From the NCBI GenBank assembly GCA_004123355.1, contig SCHM01000004.1, positions 1,922,001 through 1,986,000 of the forward strand: a stretch of 64,000 nucleotides of DNA. Direction: 5' to 3'. This stretch comes from Amphirosellinia nigrospora (taxonomy: Eukaryota; Ascomycota; Sordariomycetes; Xylariales; Xylariaceae). Position numbers and translations under genes: made by a program. Below the pieces are notes generated by a model, which saw nothing but the letters and a program-made list of their open reading frames with translations, had not been told where the DNA came from and made no database searches. How positions within the stretch are numbered: position 1 is the stretch's first letter; the number at the start of each line of letters is the position of its first letter. This document shows, in pieces, positions 35,431 through 47,834 of this stretch.

Positions 35431-37706
35431 TTAAAAATTCATTGGGGATAATGGTTTGATGGGAGACAGTGGCCGTAGCTCCCGGGTTTGTTGGCTAGTG
35501 CCAACAGACAGATTCGCTGAAGACGAATAATCGACAGTCAAGTTTCCGTTCGACTGACTAGGAGACAGGGCCTTCTTTTTCAATTTACCATTGTGTATCT
35601 CGGTGGTATGTGACGAAGTCTTGCTGCCATCCGAAGAGGAGATAGTGCGATCGTCGTGGGATTCACCGTCGTTAGCAGGACGACGATCTCCAGTAAGACC
35701 ACGGGGCAAAGGTTGCTGAAACAACTTGTATTCCTCTTCGATATACTTGGCTTCGTTCTTGCAACCTTGCCAACATAGTCGCCAATCGCAAACGAGAAAT
35801 TTGAAACAAAAGCATCGATTTTCATGCAAGGCTGGAAACAAATGCACAGGTTTCGAAAGTCCATTTTGTTCTTATCAGAATGGGCTAATAGCAGACTGAG
35901 GTGGCAAGTAACCGCGAACAGAAGGTAGTATTTGAACGGTGGAAGATTAGACAGCTCGTCGATGAGCAATTGCGGAACCTTGTCGGCTCCAGCACAATGT
36001 CGAGAAATTCGCTCCTGTGCTTCTTTTGGGAAGAGTTCATCGGGTAGCTCACGTAACCAAGCTTTGAGCATAGAACCGATTATATTGATATCATAGAGAG
36101 TCTTGGGCAAATAGATCCACGTCACCTTCTTAAAAATAAGTTAGCACTCAGGACAGCAACGCCGTGGCAGGGCACATACCCTCGTCAAATTTCCTCTGCC
36201 ACTTTTTAATCTGCGGGCCACTTCCAGGTACCCGGTAGAGACCTTCTACGTCGGTACCATTGAAGTTGAGGTAGTCTATAGCCCGCCAGGGAAAGGCAGG
36301 CATCCAGAACTCGGTCTTATCCCGCGATTCCTCCAACCGCTTTGAAATCCTGGTCTTGCGAGTTTGCTCAACCAACGGCAAGTTGATTACTTTCAGAACG
36401 TAATGTTCGTCGTCCACCGCCTGTTCTCTCTCATAAGTGCTGGCACTGCGACCACTCTTTCCAAATAAACCCTTGCTGATCATATCAGCTGCACGACTAC
36501 CCGAGCTCCTGAGTCCGCCGAAAAATGTAGATCCTCCATTGTCCCTGATGGAGGGTGGATGGCTCCTATTCTCTTTGTCAATTCTGTATTCCTTAGTGGC
36601 TGATGTATCACGAAAAGCCCGGTCTGCCGAGTGATTGCGAGCGGACGAATTCATCATATTTCTAAAAGACCTATCATGGGCCTCTGGGTTGATTGGGGCT
36701 GTTTTCAGTGGCTGTTCATCAAAGGTGGCCAGTTTCTCTGAGTTGTCTGTATGGGTTGCAACATTGTGTTGCGAACTTGGATCATCCGATTCCTTGAAAG
36801 ATCTGTTGCGACCTAGTAACGTGAATGGCTTTGGCTTGGTCTTTTTTGATGTCGTCGCATCGTGTTCGACTGTGTGTGGCAGGGATGAGTCTGATTTGGA
36901 TGGTAAAACAGAGACGGTTTTCTGTATAGGTAGGTCGGGAGACGATCGGTCTATGGTAAAGAAGCATTAGCACCCAAAGGCAATTGCAAGACAGCAATTG
37001 CTGCCGCTCCCTTTGGCGACGTACCTGAATGTTTAGAGGCCTTACTAGGAACCCTCTCTGCCATTATAGGTAAGTCGGCACCCCGGGACATAGCCTCCCC
37101 GCTGCTAGCGGTATGAAGGTGGTGAAGCTGGTTGCTAGATTTTGAGCTTTTCCCGAAATTGAAGAAACGGCTACCGCTCCTCGAGTGCTTCTCCTCGGTA
37201 GGGCCGTAAGTCTGTGATAAAACAGGTGATGTGGCGGATTGCTTGATGAAAGGCGCGGCAGGTGGTGGTTGAGAGCTTTGATTAGTAGAATAGTTGGTGT
37301 GGTGTCGGGCAAGATGATTATCGTCGGCAGAGCGTAGCGGCAGTGAGGGCTGGTGTCCCTCGACAGTTTGCGGCCGCGGCGGCTCCCCCTGCTGGGTCTG
37401 TGGCCTCCTTGTCGGATTGAACTTGCTGAATGGAGAGCGAGGCGACTTGGGTGATTTATTCGAGACACTGGCTGGCAAGACTTGGAGCGTGTTATCGAGG
37501 CCGAATAAAGAGTGCGGGCTTGGTCTGTCTGTCGTTGTCGTACCCGGGGCAATGGGTTCGCTGGAAGTGGCTGCGGCTACGGGGACGGCTGCGACAGTGG
37601 AGGGCGGGCCCTTGGAGTCGTCATTACCAGCAGACGAGGAGGAGGAGTCATCTTCAGCTACAGCCAAAGCCAGAGCCAGCGGCTGAGGAGCGGACCTGCG
37701 TCCCAT
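35431..37706 (-). CDS. RhoGAP domain protein
   Basis: GTPase-activating protein for Rho-family GTPases, acting at polarity sites or the cortex. The start at 37706 opens a long disordered, Ser/Pro-rich N-terminal region ('MGRRSAPQPLALALAVAEDD'). The RhoGAP domain begins after 'FPWRAIDYLNFNGTDVEG' and contains the arginine finger in 'LYRVPGSG', 'WLRELPDELFPKE', and the 'NKMDFRNLCICFQPCMKIDA' block that packs around the switch regions, followed by 'CFKFLVCDWRLCWQGC'. Introns are 37024-36951 (branch GCTAATG) and 36179-36126. Two frame changes remain: one near 36095-36100 (an extra base) and one missing base in the A/T run at 35808-35811. The Ser/Pro-rich C-terminus ends 'LSPIKPLSPMNF'. The Rho target cannot be told from sequence. 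The family is secure, the orthologue is not. Confidence 0.85.
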
Positions 37707-40700
37707 TATTGCATGTGCGGTGGCGTATGCGGCGGCGGCACGCCAATTCGAGCAATGGGAAAAAGGGAGGGAGAGGTAGGTAGGTATCGGTGTCTTATTG
37801 GCTCGCTGGCAGCCCAGCAGGCATCGGACGCAGCCAGGAACAACCAAGACAGGATTCGAAAATAGCCAGCCAGCAGTTCCAGCAGTTCGCGCGCACTGCC
37901 GCAGACGGAAGGTTGTAAGGTCGTGGCAAGGCGCAGGCCGTTGTCTCGTGCGCCGGTGGAATGCTGTATCAGAATGCCGGTACCTGACTGATTCCTGGGG
38001 GGTCCTGGGGGACAGACTGGGGGGTCGGGTGTTGGGTTGGTTGCGCAAGTGATTGGCAGCGGTAAAATGCGTGGGTAGATTATTGAAACTTGCGCCAAAA
38101 CACCCGAACATCCACCAACAGGAGCGATCCTGGGCTCGGTACAAAGGACTAACAGACGGACGGACAGACAGACAATGCAATAAAATGCAATGCAAGAATG
38201 ACAAGATGGGTAGCCAAGAACTTAGTGTCTGTCTGACAGCTTGACGTAGTATTGTGCTGTCGGTGTAGATGAACAGTGCGGTCGATAGCGAGTTGGAGGA
38301 AATTGGCAAAGGTTGAATCAGGTGAGGTAGTAGTAACCTACCTCCCTCTTCTTAGACGCTTTGGTTCTGTTACCAGACACACAAATAGTGCCTAGGTAGA
38401 GTCAACTGGTTACCTGTCAGTCAAGCTTGTGATGGACCGGGGGACCAGTGCCAGATTTGTGCAAAGCCAGACCAAGCTACCACATTTGTAAGTACTGTAG
38501 GTATGGTCGGCAAGTTGGGAAATATCGCGCCTGGGGGAATTGAGATTCGGTAAATTAATACCTATAATGATTGGTCACAGTAGGTAGGTACTTTACAGAG
38601 CTCAGAAGCCACGCAAACAATTTACGGACAATCGTTCGCTAACGAATTTCAAGAAGCAGGCAGAACGGCTTGTAAAACTCCGACTGTTACTGCTCAAGAT
38701 CATCGTACATATAGGTACGTTGTCGATGAGTTGCTAACCTAAAGGAGGATGAGTGCTCCTGTTTTACCTCCCTATATTGGCATAACGGTGGGGTACTCAG
38801 AGGCAGTGCCGACTTAGGTCCCTTGGTTATCAGAGAAAGCCACATAAGACGTCTGGTGTTACCACCACCCTACTTCAATTTATAAAGATAATAGGGGTTG
38901 TACGTATTAATTATACGTCGTTTTCCCATCTGTCAAGCGAGAACATCTCGGTATGTATACCAACCAAACTGACCGAGCCTGTTTTAGTAGGTATAGTTTA
39001 TTATCAGACTCATATTGCGCCTATCACTAAGTACCTACTGCCTGGTGCTCTCCTTGAAAATGCACTAACATTGGAAACGTTTTGTTACACGTGCAGTATA
39101 GAGTTACGGGCTACCCGCTTACTTAGATGGGTAAGTGTGAGGCATGCGGCCACTCAATCTCGAAGATCTGCACGTGAATACAATATATAAACTGCACCAT
39201 GACATCTTATACAGTGACTCATATGCCGCTCTAGAATACAGTAAAATGGCATACCTAGGTACTGTTATCTCAGGGAACATCAATATAGCATGCCCCGACA
39301 TTTGAGTTTCTAACTATGGGGGACACAAATATAGATATTCCAGTTAATCAAAAAAACATGAAGAAAACTACCCGGGAGTGTATTGGATGATGTTTTAGGC
39401 GAACCTAGAGCAATAGGATTTTCAATCATTATGCTATGCCTCGGTCACGACAGACCAGGAGTCAGTCATACAATATTTCCCGCGTCCATTAATTCATTCT
39501 CCTCCCGTTCGTAGTTGAGCAATGAGTCGTATCTCCTTTAATATGTTTCTTTTAAAATGGAATTCTTAATGAGGACGACCCTCACCATCTATATGTAGTA
39601 GCGAGAAACGCGTTCTCCCTATGCCAAGAATACCACTTTAGCAGGGGGATTGCAAGGATTGGTGACGAAACAAGAAATATGGGGCGGCTGGCCAACGTCC
39701 TGAACGGGGGCTTAACAGGGGTAGGATAAGCCGAAACATAAACCCGCTTAAATTCTGAAACACGCCGACTATGCTAAGTTGGAATTGGCCTTACAGCACT
39801 GCCAAAGGATTTCATCATCACCATCAAGCCTGTATGTACTTACCTAAGTACCTACTTCGTTGTTATACCGACCCAGGTACTTACACAATAACATTAGAAT
39901 ATAACATTGGGATAGTTGTTCCTAGATACCCAAGTTTATGGAATACCTACATAGGTAGCACAATACCATGACCTCAAGAAGCTAGCTCACAAGTGCACAA
40001 AAGCTATCGCCCCAATCTTCAAAATTATATAGGCTGATTTACGTTCGATGGCCTCCTATGGTGCCTTGGGCATTCAATTAACCCCGTTTCTATTTGACAA
40101 TGCTGTCGGAATATGCTTATCTAGTCGGCAATGAAATTTATCCCATAACTATAAATCAATGGAGTAGGAAACGCGTTTACGTACGGCTGTCAGTGACAAG
40201 AATATAGTACAAGCTACGTCCACGTTATCAGTATAATTATAAGATACGTGACCAACCTCGCAATGTAATAAAATAATTTGAGAGTCGATCAAGACGGAAC
40301 GGTCCGTGACAGCAGTGAAACATGATTTGCTTAGAGAAGTATTAAGCCTATAGCAGGTAGAAGTTGACTAAAGATGGAACACATTTAATATCACTTCATT
40401 CGCCTGCTGATGCCTCGCCAGTAGCAAGCTGGTCTTCTTCAGGTTCCGGTGATGAGCTGAGATTGCAACGACACACGGACGATGCAAGTACCAGGTTACG
40501 TACGGCCCTGAGGAACATTTACCGTTCAGACAGGCCAGCTCCCGGCAATAAGAATCAACCAAATCAAACATTCGAGACGCAATACAAATTCCTATCAGCA
40601 AATTAGTGAGACAGCCAAAAAATTACATGAACAGCTGTACTACGTATTTAATGTATGTGTGACGACAAGATACCACCAAGCTCGAAGGCTGCAGGGGAGC

Positions 40701-41141
40701 TATTTATATTTCAGGCTTCCCAACTTAAGTATATTGTGCACATGTAACTCAAGTTATTCAAGGTTAATCCGTGGGCATACCTACATGTACATATGTAAGT
40801 AGGTGGTACTACTGTATGGTTGACGCCCACGAGCTTTGTGTGCCAGTACATGTAAAGCTCCCTGCAGGCTGCTAGGGGGTGGATCTGATGACGATAATCG
40901 GCCCCACCCCGCAACAGGCACCCAAATTGAACAGCCAGCAGCAGCTCATGAAATACCAAGCCCCTCTAGTCTACAATAATTGACATATTGAACAACCTCC
41001 TTCACCCCAACGCCCACTCTCACAATCAATAAGCCCCTGTTAGTGGTAGTGGCCAGAATATTAGCCTCTGCTCACGAACCACGTCTTGAAGCAGATTACA
41101 GAAACTTCGCTTTCCGAGCAGCTGTGTATGACTCGGTAATA
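37707..41141. other. 3.4 kb gene-poor region
   Basis: No convincing gene. The 5' side next to 37706 should hold the RhoGAP promoter and leader, including a (GGAC)(AGAC) purine-rich repeat near 38155-38178. From 38.3 to 41.0 kb short open frames on both strands lack family features. TACCTAGGTA-type motifs are frequent (38331, 38391, 38581, 39252, 39841, 39935, 40780). The last ~150 bases should be the BET2 promoter and leader. Confidence 0.45.
38153..38178. repeat. Short GGAC/AGAC tetranucleotide repeat
   Basis: Consecutive GGAC and then AGAC units just upstream of the RhoGAP gene. Simple microsatellite. Confidence 0.7.
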
Positions 41142-42189
41142 ATGGCCGAATCAAACCAACTACCAGAGGAACTCCAGCTTGCCGCGGCCCAACATGTCAA
41201 GTACATCCAAAGTCTGGATACGAGGAAGGACGAGTACGATTACTGGCTGACCGAGCACCTGCGTCTGAACGGACTCTACTGGGACTGACGGCACTGCATC
41301 TACTCCGGCGTCCTGACGCGCTGCCCCGGGACGAGACTATTGACTTCGTGCTGTCATGTCAGCATGATAGCGGGGGATTTGGTGCTGCCCCGGGACATGA
41401 TGCTCACATGCTCTACACTGTTAGTGCCGTGCAGATTCTTGCCCTAGTCGACGCCTTTGATGAGCTTGAGAAACGTGGAACGGGCAAGTTGAAGGTCGCG
41501 CAATGTGAGTCAGCCACGCGTAATCCGTCTCGAGAGCAGCCGTGAGGCTAATCCGCTCGTCAGTCATGGCAGGACTGCAGGACCGAGAAAAGGGCACATT
41601 CGCTGGTGACGAATGGGGAGAAGAAGATACTCGTTTCCTCTACGGTGCACTAAACGCCTTGTCGCTACTTGGCATGCTCCACCTGGTCGACGTCGACAAG
41701 GCAGTGAGTCATGTCGCCGCATGCGCCAACTTTGACGGCGGCTATGGTGTCAATCCAGGCGACGAGTCGCATTCCGGTCAGATTTTCACTTGTGTAGCCG
41801 CGCTTACCATAGCAAAGAGGCAAGATCTGATCGACCATGATAAGCTGGCCGGGTGGTTGAGTGAAAGACAGCTTCCAAACGGCGGCTTGAACGGCCGGCC
41901 AGAGAAGAAAGAAGACGTCTGCTACAGCTGGTGGGTACTGAGCAGTCTGTCGATGATCGGTCGGACACATTGGATTGATCGAGAGAAGCTCATCAAATTC
42001 ATTCTCCAGTCTCAAGACACTGAGAATGGCGGCATTTCAGACAGGCCTGGTAATATGGTTGATGTCTGGCATACATTGTTCGGTCTCACAGGCTTGAGTC
42101 TCTTGGGCTACCCTGGCCTAGATGATATCGACCCTGTATACTGCCTACCTAAGTCAACAGTGAAACGTGTTCTGGGGGAGTCGAGGTAG
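41142..42189 (+). CDS. BET2: Geranylgeranyl transferase type-2 subunit beta
   Basis: Beta subunit of Rab geranylgeranyltransferase, which with BET4 and the Rab escort protein prenylates Rab GTPases. The start at 41142 gives 'MAESNQLPEELQLAAAQHV', then 'SLDTRKDEYDYWLTEHLRLNG', the family's usual N-terminus. The prenyltransferase repeats are visible ('CQHDSGGFGAAPGHDAHML', 'FDGGYGVNPGDESHSGQIF', 'LPNGGLNGRPEKKEDVCYSW', 'NGGISDRPGNMVDVWHT'). The zinc ligands match Asp/Cys in 'KKEDVCYSWW' and His in 'VWHT'. A GT/AG intron at 41505-41563 joins 'KVAQ' to 'FMAGLQDRE'. One missing base in the G run at 41281-41283 breaks 'YWGLTALHLL'. The corrected length is about 329 residues, exactly normal. The gene is essential in yeast. 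Confidence 0.94.
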
Positions 42190-44020
42190 CAAATCTCATA
42201 TGAGCTAGGTAACTAACCCAATAATTCACCTAGTCGAGCCGTCAGTAACCTGTCTTTCCCTTGACATGTAATAACCTATCGCCTAATGACATCATGCAAG
42301 TGTACGACAATTCCCGATCACATGTTCAGTTATTCAATAAATTCGTGTATAGTTAGAAAACAGACCACAGGTATTATTCTATTATTATGTCATAGCTATA
42401 AGGTTATGAAGTGATTGTAAACGCATCAATTCGCCTCCAACCCTACCGACGAAATATAACTTCGCAGGATATTAATATTCACATGCATGCGGATATACAC
42501 CTCTCCTCAAAGTCTTCATTCTCTATGCCTGCAAGCTCCTATGACTAGTGATTGGAGGCCAACATGTCTCCCTGTCAATAAATCCCAATACGTCGCTAAA
42601 GAAAAAAGCGGGAGATGTGACGACAGAGGTCCAAACATGGCCTTGATCAATACGCCGCTAGCTGGCATCGCTTCGAAATTATCTTTGACTGACATTTTGT
42701 AGATAGATCGTAAATTCAATACTGGGAAACTAAGTAGCGTCTAGATACGTTTGGGATTACTCAGGTCATATATATAATTATGAGGATCTATGCCTTGTAT
42801 AGGTAGACAAAGGTCCTTGTTACCTTGAAACCTGTTTGTTAGTTGGTTGTATCTATAAATAGATTGTATGCTTTGTCTAACATGTTGGTTGTGTTGGTAG
42901 TAAAGGGTATCAAATCTTAGTGCCTATTGTTTTGTCTAGTGCGCGTAGCTATCAAGTATTGAACTTCAACATTAGGGGGTGTCAAGTTTAAGAGAAGCAA
43001 ATTGAATGGGAATAAACGGCACAAGTAAATAGGAATTGTACGCCTACAGAAATCAACACTCCCAAGTTTAAGGGGCAGGGGCAACTAGAGGGAACTAGTT
43101 ACTCCCAATATGCTAACATCAAAGTAGGTGTGTTATGTTAGGTATCGAGCACAAGTCGCCAGTAATTAGTTCATATCAGCCAGCATGACGGAGAACAAAA
43201 ACAAGAGTAACCTCGAGGGTAGCAAGTTAACAGGCGATAGAGCCGGAGGGGAGGGGGGCGAGGGGGTGCGTAAAAATAGAAAAGAAACAACAGCACCACT
43301 CGAACCGAGTTCATACAAGTATACAAAAAAGAATCCGAGGCTCAAGGCAAGCTCAACATCCGCGGACCGGAAAACCCTTGAATGCCTATGGCCCTGCCTC
43401 TGACACAAGGAGTTTGTCCTGCCGACTACTTTACCACTAGACCACTGAGGCTGTTTGTGGGAATGTCTGTTGAAGAACTGAGCCCCTGTTGATTATTATA
43501 ACTTTGGATACATTGCCTTAGGTACTAGATTAGATCCTAGTAAGACATGAAAAGGTTCGAAACCTGCCCTTATAAGTCTTTAGTCTTCCTATAATTACAC
43601 GCTTCATTAAGTACATTATATCATTTGAAGATTTCTTTAATCTATTTAATCAGGCGCTGTATTTCCTCGAGTGAACTATTTGAGCTTAAAGCTAGTATGA
43701 ATGGCCTACGCTGGATCCAGCGCAATATCAAGCAAGCCAACTTGCGGACAGTAACGCGAGTGACATTTCGCCTCCCTATGTGCTACTTACATCTTGTTAA
43801 CGACTGATGTTAGCTACTCGATTCGCATATGCGATACTTCATATCCGATCCTCGTAGGCCTCTATTGTCAGGGTATTTGGTCACAATGACCCCACGGGGA
43901 AGATCTAGTAGACCTTCGTGTATATATATATGATTGCAACCCTTTTAGATTAGAAGGTCCAGGAAGAAATTGATTGCTTTATTAAGCACTAACTACGTCC
44001 CTGGTTGCAAGCAGGTCTCT
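42190..44020. other. Intergenic region between convergent BET2 and the phosphotransferase gene
   Basis: About 1.8 kb. There is a Lys/Glu-rich open frame at 43185-43403 that I do not trust. A tRNA A-box-like sequence lies on the minus strand near 43430-43441 and a B-box-like GGTTCGAAACC on the plus strand at 43555-43565, in opposite orientations. Otherwise nothing was recognised. Confidence 0.4.
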
Positions 44021-45459
44021 CTATGCATTCTGGACCATAACCCTCTGATATTCATTGTCATACATGTTAAGTGCCTTCTTGAACCACGTGTCCCAATCGA
44101 ATGTGTCCACCCCATTGGCGGCTTTCCACCACGCACCGAAAATGCTCTTAAACCTTTCCCGTTCCCAAGGATCAGCCTCGATGACTTGACTAACCATAAA
44201 GTGCAGCTTTTTCTCAGCTAACGCAGCAAGCTCGATCCCCCCCTTCTCCTCCCGCAAGATCTTGGAAAGGCGCTTCTCATCTTCGCTTGGCGTTGAGAGG
44301 CCCTGATCCTCGAGTTCGCCTAGGTCGTACATCAAGACAGGCGATTGGAACGCCGAGCCTTTCGAAGTCGAAATGGCCTGCTCCCAGTCGATGATACCGG
44401 TGATGTTGTAGTCATCGTCGACTAAGAAATTCACGTCTCTAGAATCTACATGGCGGAGGAAAAAAGGAGACGACTCATTTGGTGGGAGAGAGTCAAGGAG
44501 ACTCATGTAGACGAGGAATTGATCCATAGGGACAGTTGAGATCTCCCCGGTTTTGAGGAGCTGGATTTTCTGCTGAATCAAGGCTGTGTAGTAGTCGTTT
44601 GAATGAGCGAATGGGCCGAATGGGATCAAGTTTCCGTTCGAGTCGTAGTCGAAAAAGGCTGGTCCGACTTCTGGTAGCCCCATGGACGAGAGCTCTAGAC
44701 GTCCAAGTTTATTGATAGCTTGCCATTTCAATTCGACATAGATCTCTGCTAACTGACGAGAGAACTTTTCTTTCTGAACCTCGCTTGCTTCAGACCAGGT
44801 CAGTGGCTTCCCCGCTAGCTTTTCAAGCAGGATGTACCCAGCGCCAACGGGATTCATAGGGTCGTCGTCATCAGCACAGTGGTACACCTCAGGGACTGGA
44901 ACGGCAGTTCCAGCGAGGAAACGATATGTCGCAAACTCGCTGCGCCTATCGAAGTTCCTCTCGTGTAATGGGGGTTCGTTGTGATTTGGGAGTCGGAACC
45001 TCGCCAGCCAAGTCTTGCCGTCGTCGAACACGATCGAGCCATGGTAGTTACGTCCACCAACGACGTCAAAGTTGAAGTATGCTTGATCGGCTGGTGGGAT
45101 TGACAGTACATTTGATCCCGCCGCGTAAACTCTCTGCACGCACGCGGAGGCATCAGAATCGATAGTTGCCAACAATCTAGAGATCACCTCTTCGCCCGCT
45201 ATTCGTCGGACTAAACTTAGCTCTTTGAGCTTAGCTGGGTCCCCAGATACGTATATCGCGTTGATATCCTGTAACCATGTCAGATGTTTTGGCCTTGTTC
45301 AAGTATTGTTTCGCCCATTCGAACCTCGTTTGTAGGACAAGTATGCAGCCCTGACATAACATGTCCTGCACAGAAATGTCGGTTACAAAGTTCGCATTGT
45401 CCATGGAGCAGCCTCAAAGCCGGCTGATTACACGGCTGAATCGCACAAGACCATTTCAT
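44021..45459 (-). CDS. APH-fold phosphotransferase with N-terminal AN1-like zinc finger
   Basis: Member of the fungal aminoglycoside-phosphotransferase/choline-kinase-like superfamily, substrate unknown. A short first exon (45459-45325) encodes an N-terminal zinc finger: 'MKWSCAIQPCNQPALRLL' followed by 'CELCNRHFCAGH' and 'HTCPTNE', giving a Cys/His pattern resembling AN1 fingers. A 56-base intron, with a non-consensus GTTCGA donor but a good branch (CTGAC) and acceptor, joins it to 'DINAIYVSGDPAKL' at 45268. The kinase-like part has a nucleotide-loop region 'GGRNYHGSIVFDDGKTW', an 'RSEFATYRFL' helix, the catalytic 'HVDSRDVN' (HxDx4N) and 'GIIDWEQA' in place of DFG. The catalytic residues are all present, so an active kinase is plausible. 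About 460 residues, with no frame breaks. The gene is the last before the AT-rich block. Confidence 0.8.
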
Positions 45460-47834
45460 ATTGAAGTTGTTTGAGTGAGGACCGTTGTGTTCTTGGAAAG
45501 GAAAGAAAGGGGAATAGACTCGACTATATATCACACCTCGCCAGCCAATTTGCCTTGTAAGACACTCACTCGGGTCTGCTAGTTTCACGTCGACACAGTC
45601 TCTAAGCGAGCCAATTGAAGACTTATTTATTAACATCACACAACATCCCTTACTTGTCAGATACACCTACGTCACACCAACACGCCAACAAATCCTTGTA
45701 TGATATCTATAGTAACTAAAGATAAACCCCTCCTTTATTTTACTAGGAGCCTTAGTAGCAATGTAGCAGACGGCAACAAGCTTAGCTTAACTCTGCTCCG
45801 TTCTCCTGGGTATTCAGACGTGAATAGTAAGGAGAACTGAAAAAAAAAGGGCTATTAATTTTAGAAAAGCGAAATGGATCACACAAGATAGGAGTTTTGT
45901 TTGGTTTTACCTGCCTTTCATTAGGTGGATTCCATTGGATGACATTCCTTCCACTTGAGCCTCACTATGTCAGTTGCCATGAGGCTTTTTCTGTAACTAA
46001 AAGAGCATGCCTGTACGCGTCAACACCGCCCACACAACTTCGTGGATGGCCAGTACTGCCTCCCTAGAACTGAGAAAGGGATACTAGGACACTCGCATGA
46101 CAGTAAAAGTCATGCTGTACCCTATGGGAAGGTCCTGTCACATGCACTCATCATTATCATCCCTCGAAGAAACAGGTATAGTGAGCCTTCTAGTATCTTA
46201 TTGGTAGGTGGAGATCAGCGGTTGAGTGCAACCAAGCACAACGACAAAATATAGCCACTGATTGTGAGGCTGTTGGTCAAATTCAAGTTTCACCGTGAGG
46301 GATGGGAAACAGGCCAGTTAATTGTCAATGTATTGAAACAAGCTGAACCTCCTAGGAAATTTATATGGAGTCTCTTCGAATAAACAATGGAAATAGAGTT
46401 CTGCTGTCCCGTTATATTTATTTTCATCTTCAACCATCTTCGTTTTCAATCTTCACTGCAGCAAGCCTTAAACTTGAACTTATATATGGAATTTTTCCTT
46501 GGGGCTCTCAGTAGAGTAGCTGATTCTTATCAGTTAAAATATGGTAAATAAATGCTATAGTCATGGGTGTACCAACTGGGCTATCAGTGGCTCTGCGTAC
46601 TGTTCTCAACGTATGTCAGGAATTCTTCCATTCCCTCGATTCCATGTTAATAAAAAGAAATTCAGACGGCGGGACTATAGCAAGCAAGAATGAACACCCC
46701 ACTATTTACTCCAGTGCATGCGTGCCTCAAGTAAGATGGATTATATGCACAATTGCATCAATTGGTTCTAATATGGTGAATAATACAGTTGAACTTCAAT
46801 GGAATGAGAATTATCTCCAATTTAGACATTAGTCCTGGGGTTTCTGCAGAGGATTTAACGAGCACTTCTGTGGATGGACTTGCAACTGGACATATCATCT
46901 CACTAGACTGTGTATTCCACATAACGCCAGCAAATTTATCCACGAGAGCTCTTTGTAACTTTGAGTAATGCGCAAGAGTGCGGAGAGGCTGGGAAGAGAA
47001 TACAGGGAGTTGTTTTTGTATCCGCCTATAGCTCCCCCCCTATCACTATAACCACATAAATGAGAACTGATCACCTTAAAATGTGTAAATGTAGTTATGG
47101 GTACGGTCACTTAAAGCTACCTAGGTATATTGCGACAAGGGCATGTGCTCAAGTGCCTGGAACTTGCAGTTCAATTCAGCTAATAATCTCTTTGGGGTTT
47201 ACATAATCTTTGGTTTTCTAATTCTAACCTCAATGTAACCTCGTCCTTGCCCTCAATTTATAGACGAATCCTACGAGCTTCTCCTCTCGCAGGCCTCCGA
47301 GAGTATGACTCTTCAAGAGGGGCTCTGTACTACATGAGTCTATTTTAACCAATGCCATTATGCTCATGTCTGAGCCCACAATAGGGTGTCGGAGGGTAAT
47401 TGGCCTTCAGGACTTTGTATGGCTCTGTTGTGCTTAACTTTGGTTTAAGATTTATCCTTTGAGTTGGCGCAATGTCAGATCCCTTTAAAAAGAAACCGGT
47501 ATTATTGCGTTTAATTATAGCAATAGTGTTGCGCAATTTAGCCAGGGGTTAAATTGTATTATGATCTTGTGAAGGCGGGATACTAAACGTAGATCGCTTA
47601 CCAAGTCACGCCGTCTGGTGCAAAAGGACAAATAAATGCCCTTTCAATCAATAACAAGAAAACATCCTTTTAATATTGTACTAAAGCGAGCCCTATATAA
47701 GCAACCTAAAGAACGCCGGCCTATTCTGTAGCAGAACTCCGTCCGCACATGCACGCAAACAATAAATGTGAAAAGAAAACACCTTCGCACACCATACCAT
47801 ACCGTTTGTTAGTGGGTCTAAGGAGTAGCAAACG
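45460..47834. other. Gene-poor border next to the AT-rich block
   Basis: About 2.4 kb without a convincing gene. The part near 45460 should be the phosphotransferase promoter. The rest has normal to slightly low GC content and scattered short open frames without family features. A TACCTAGGTA motif lies near 47117. Composition changes abruptly at about 47.83 kb. Confidence 0.4.

Noticed and set aside
40364-40606. 80-codon frame on plus strand in the 37.7-41.1 kb region
   Set aside because: No recognisable domain and a similar-sized frame overlaps on the opposite strand; treated as chance.
43185-43403. Lys/Glu-rich open frame on plus strand in the BET2 3' intergenic region
   Set aside because: Low-complexity, no family features, no homology signal, and an overlapping open frame of similar length on the other strand.
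43420-43450. tRNA gene on the minus strand
   Set aside because: The D-arm-like sequence is not followed by a matching anticodon stem, T arm or acceptor stem.
46563-46832. 89-codon plus-strand frame near the AT-rich border
   Set aside because: No family features; possibly a decayed fragment, but I cannot support a gene.
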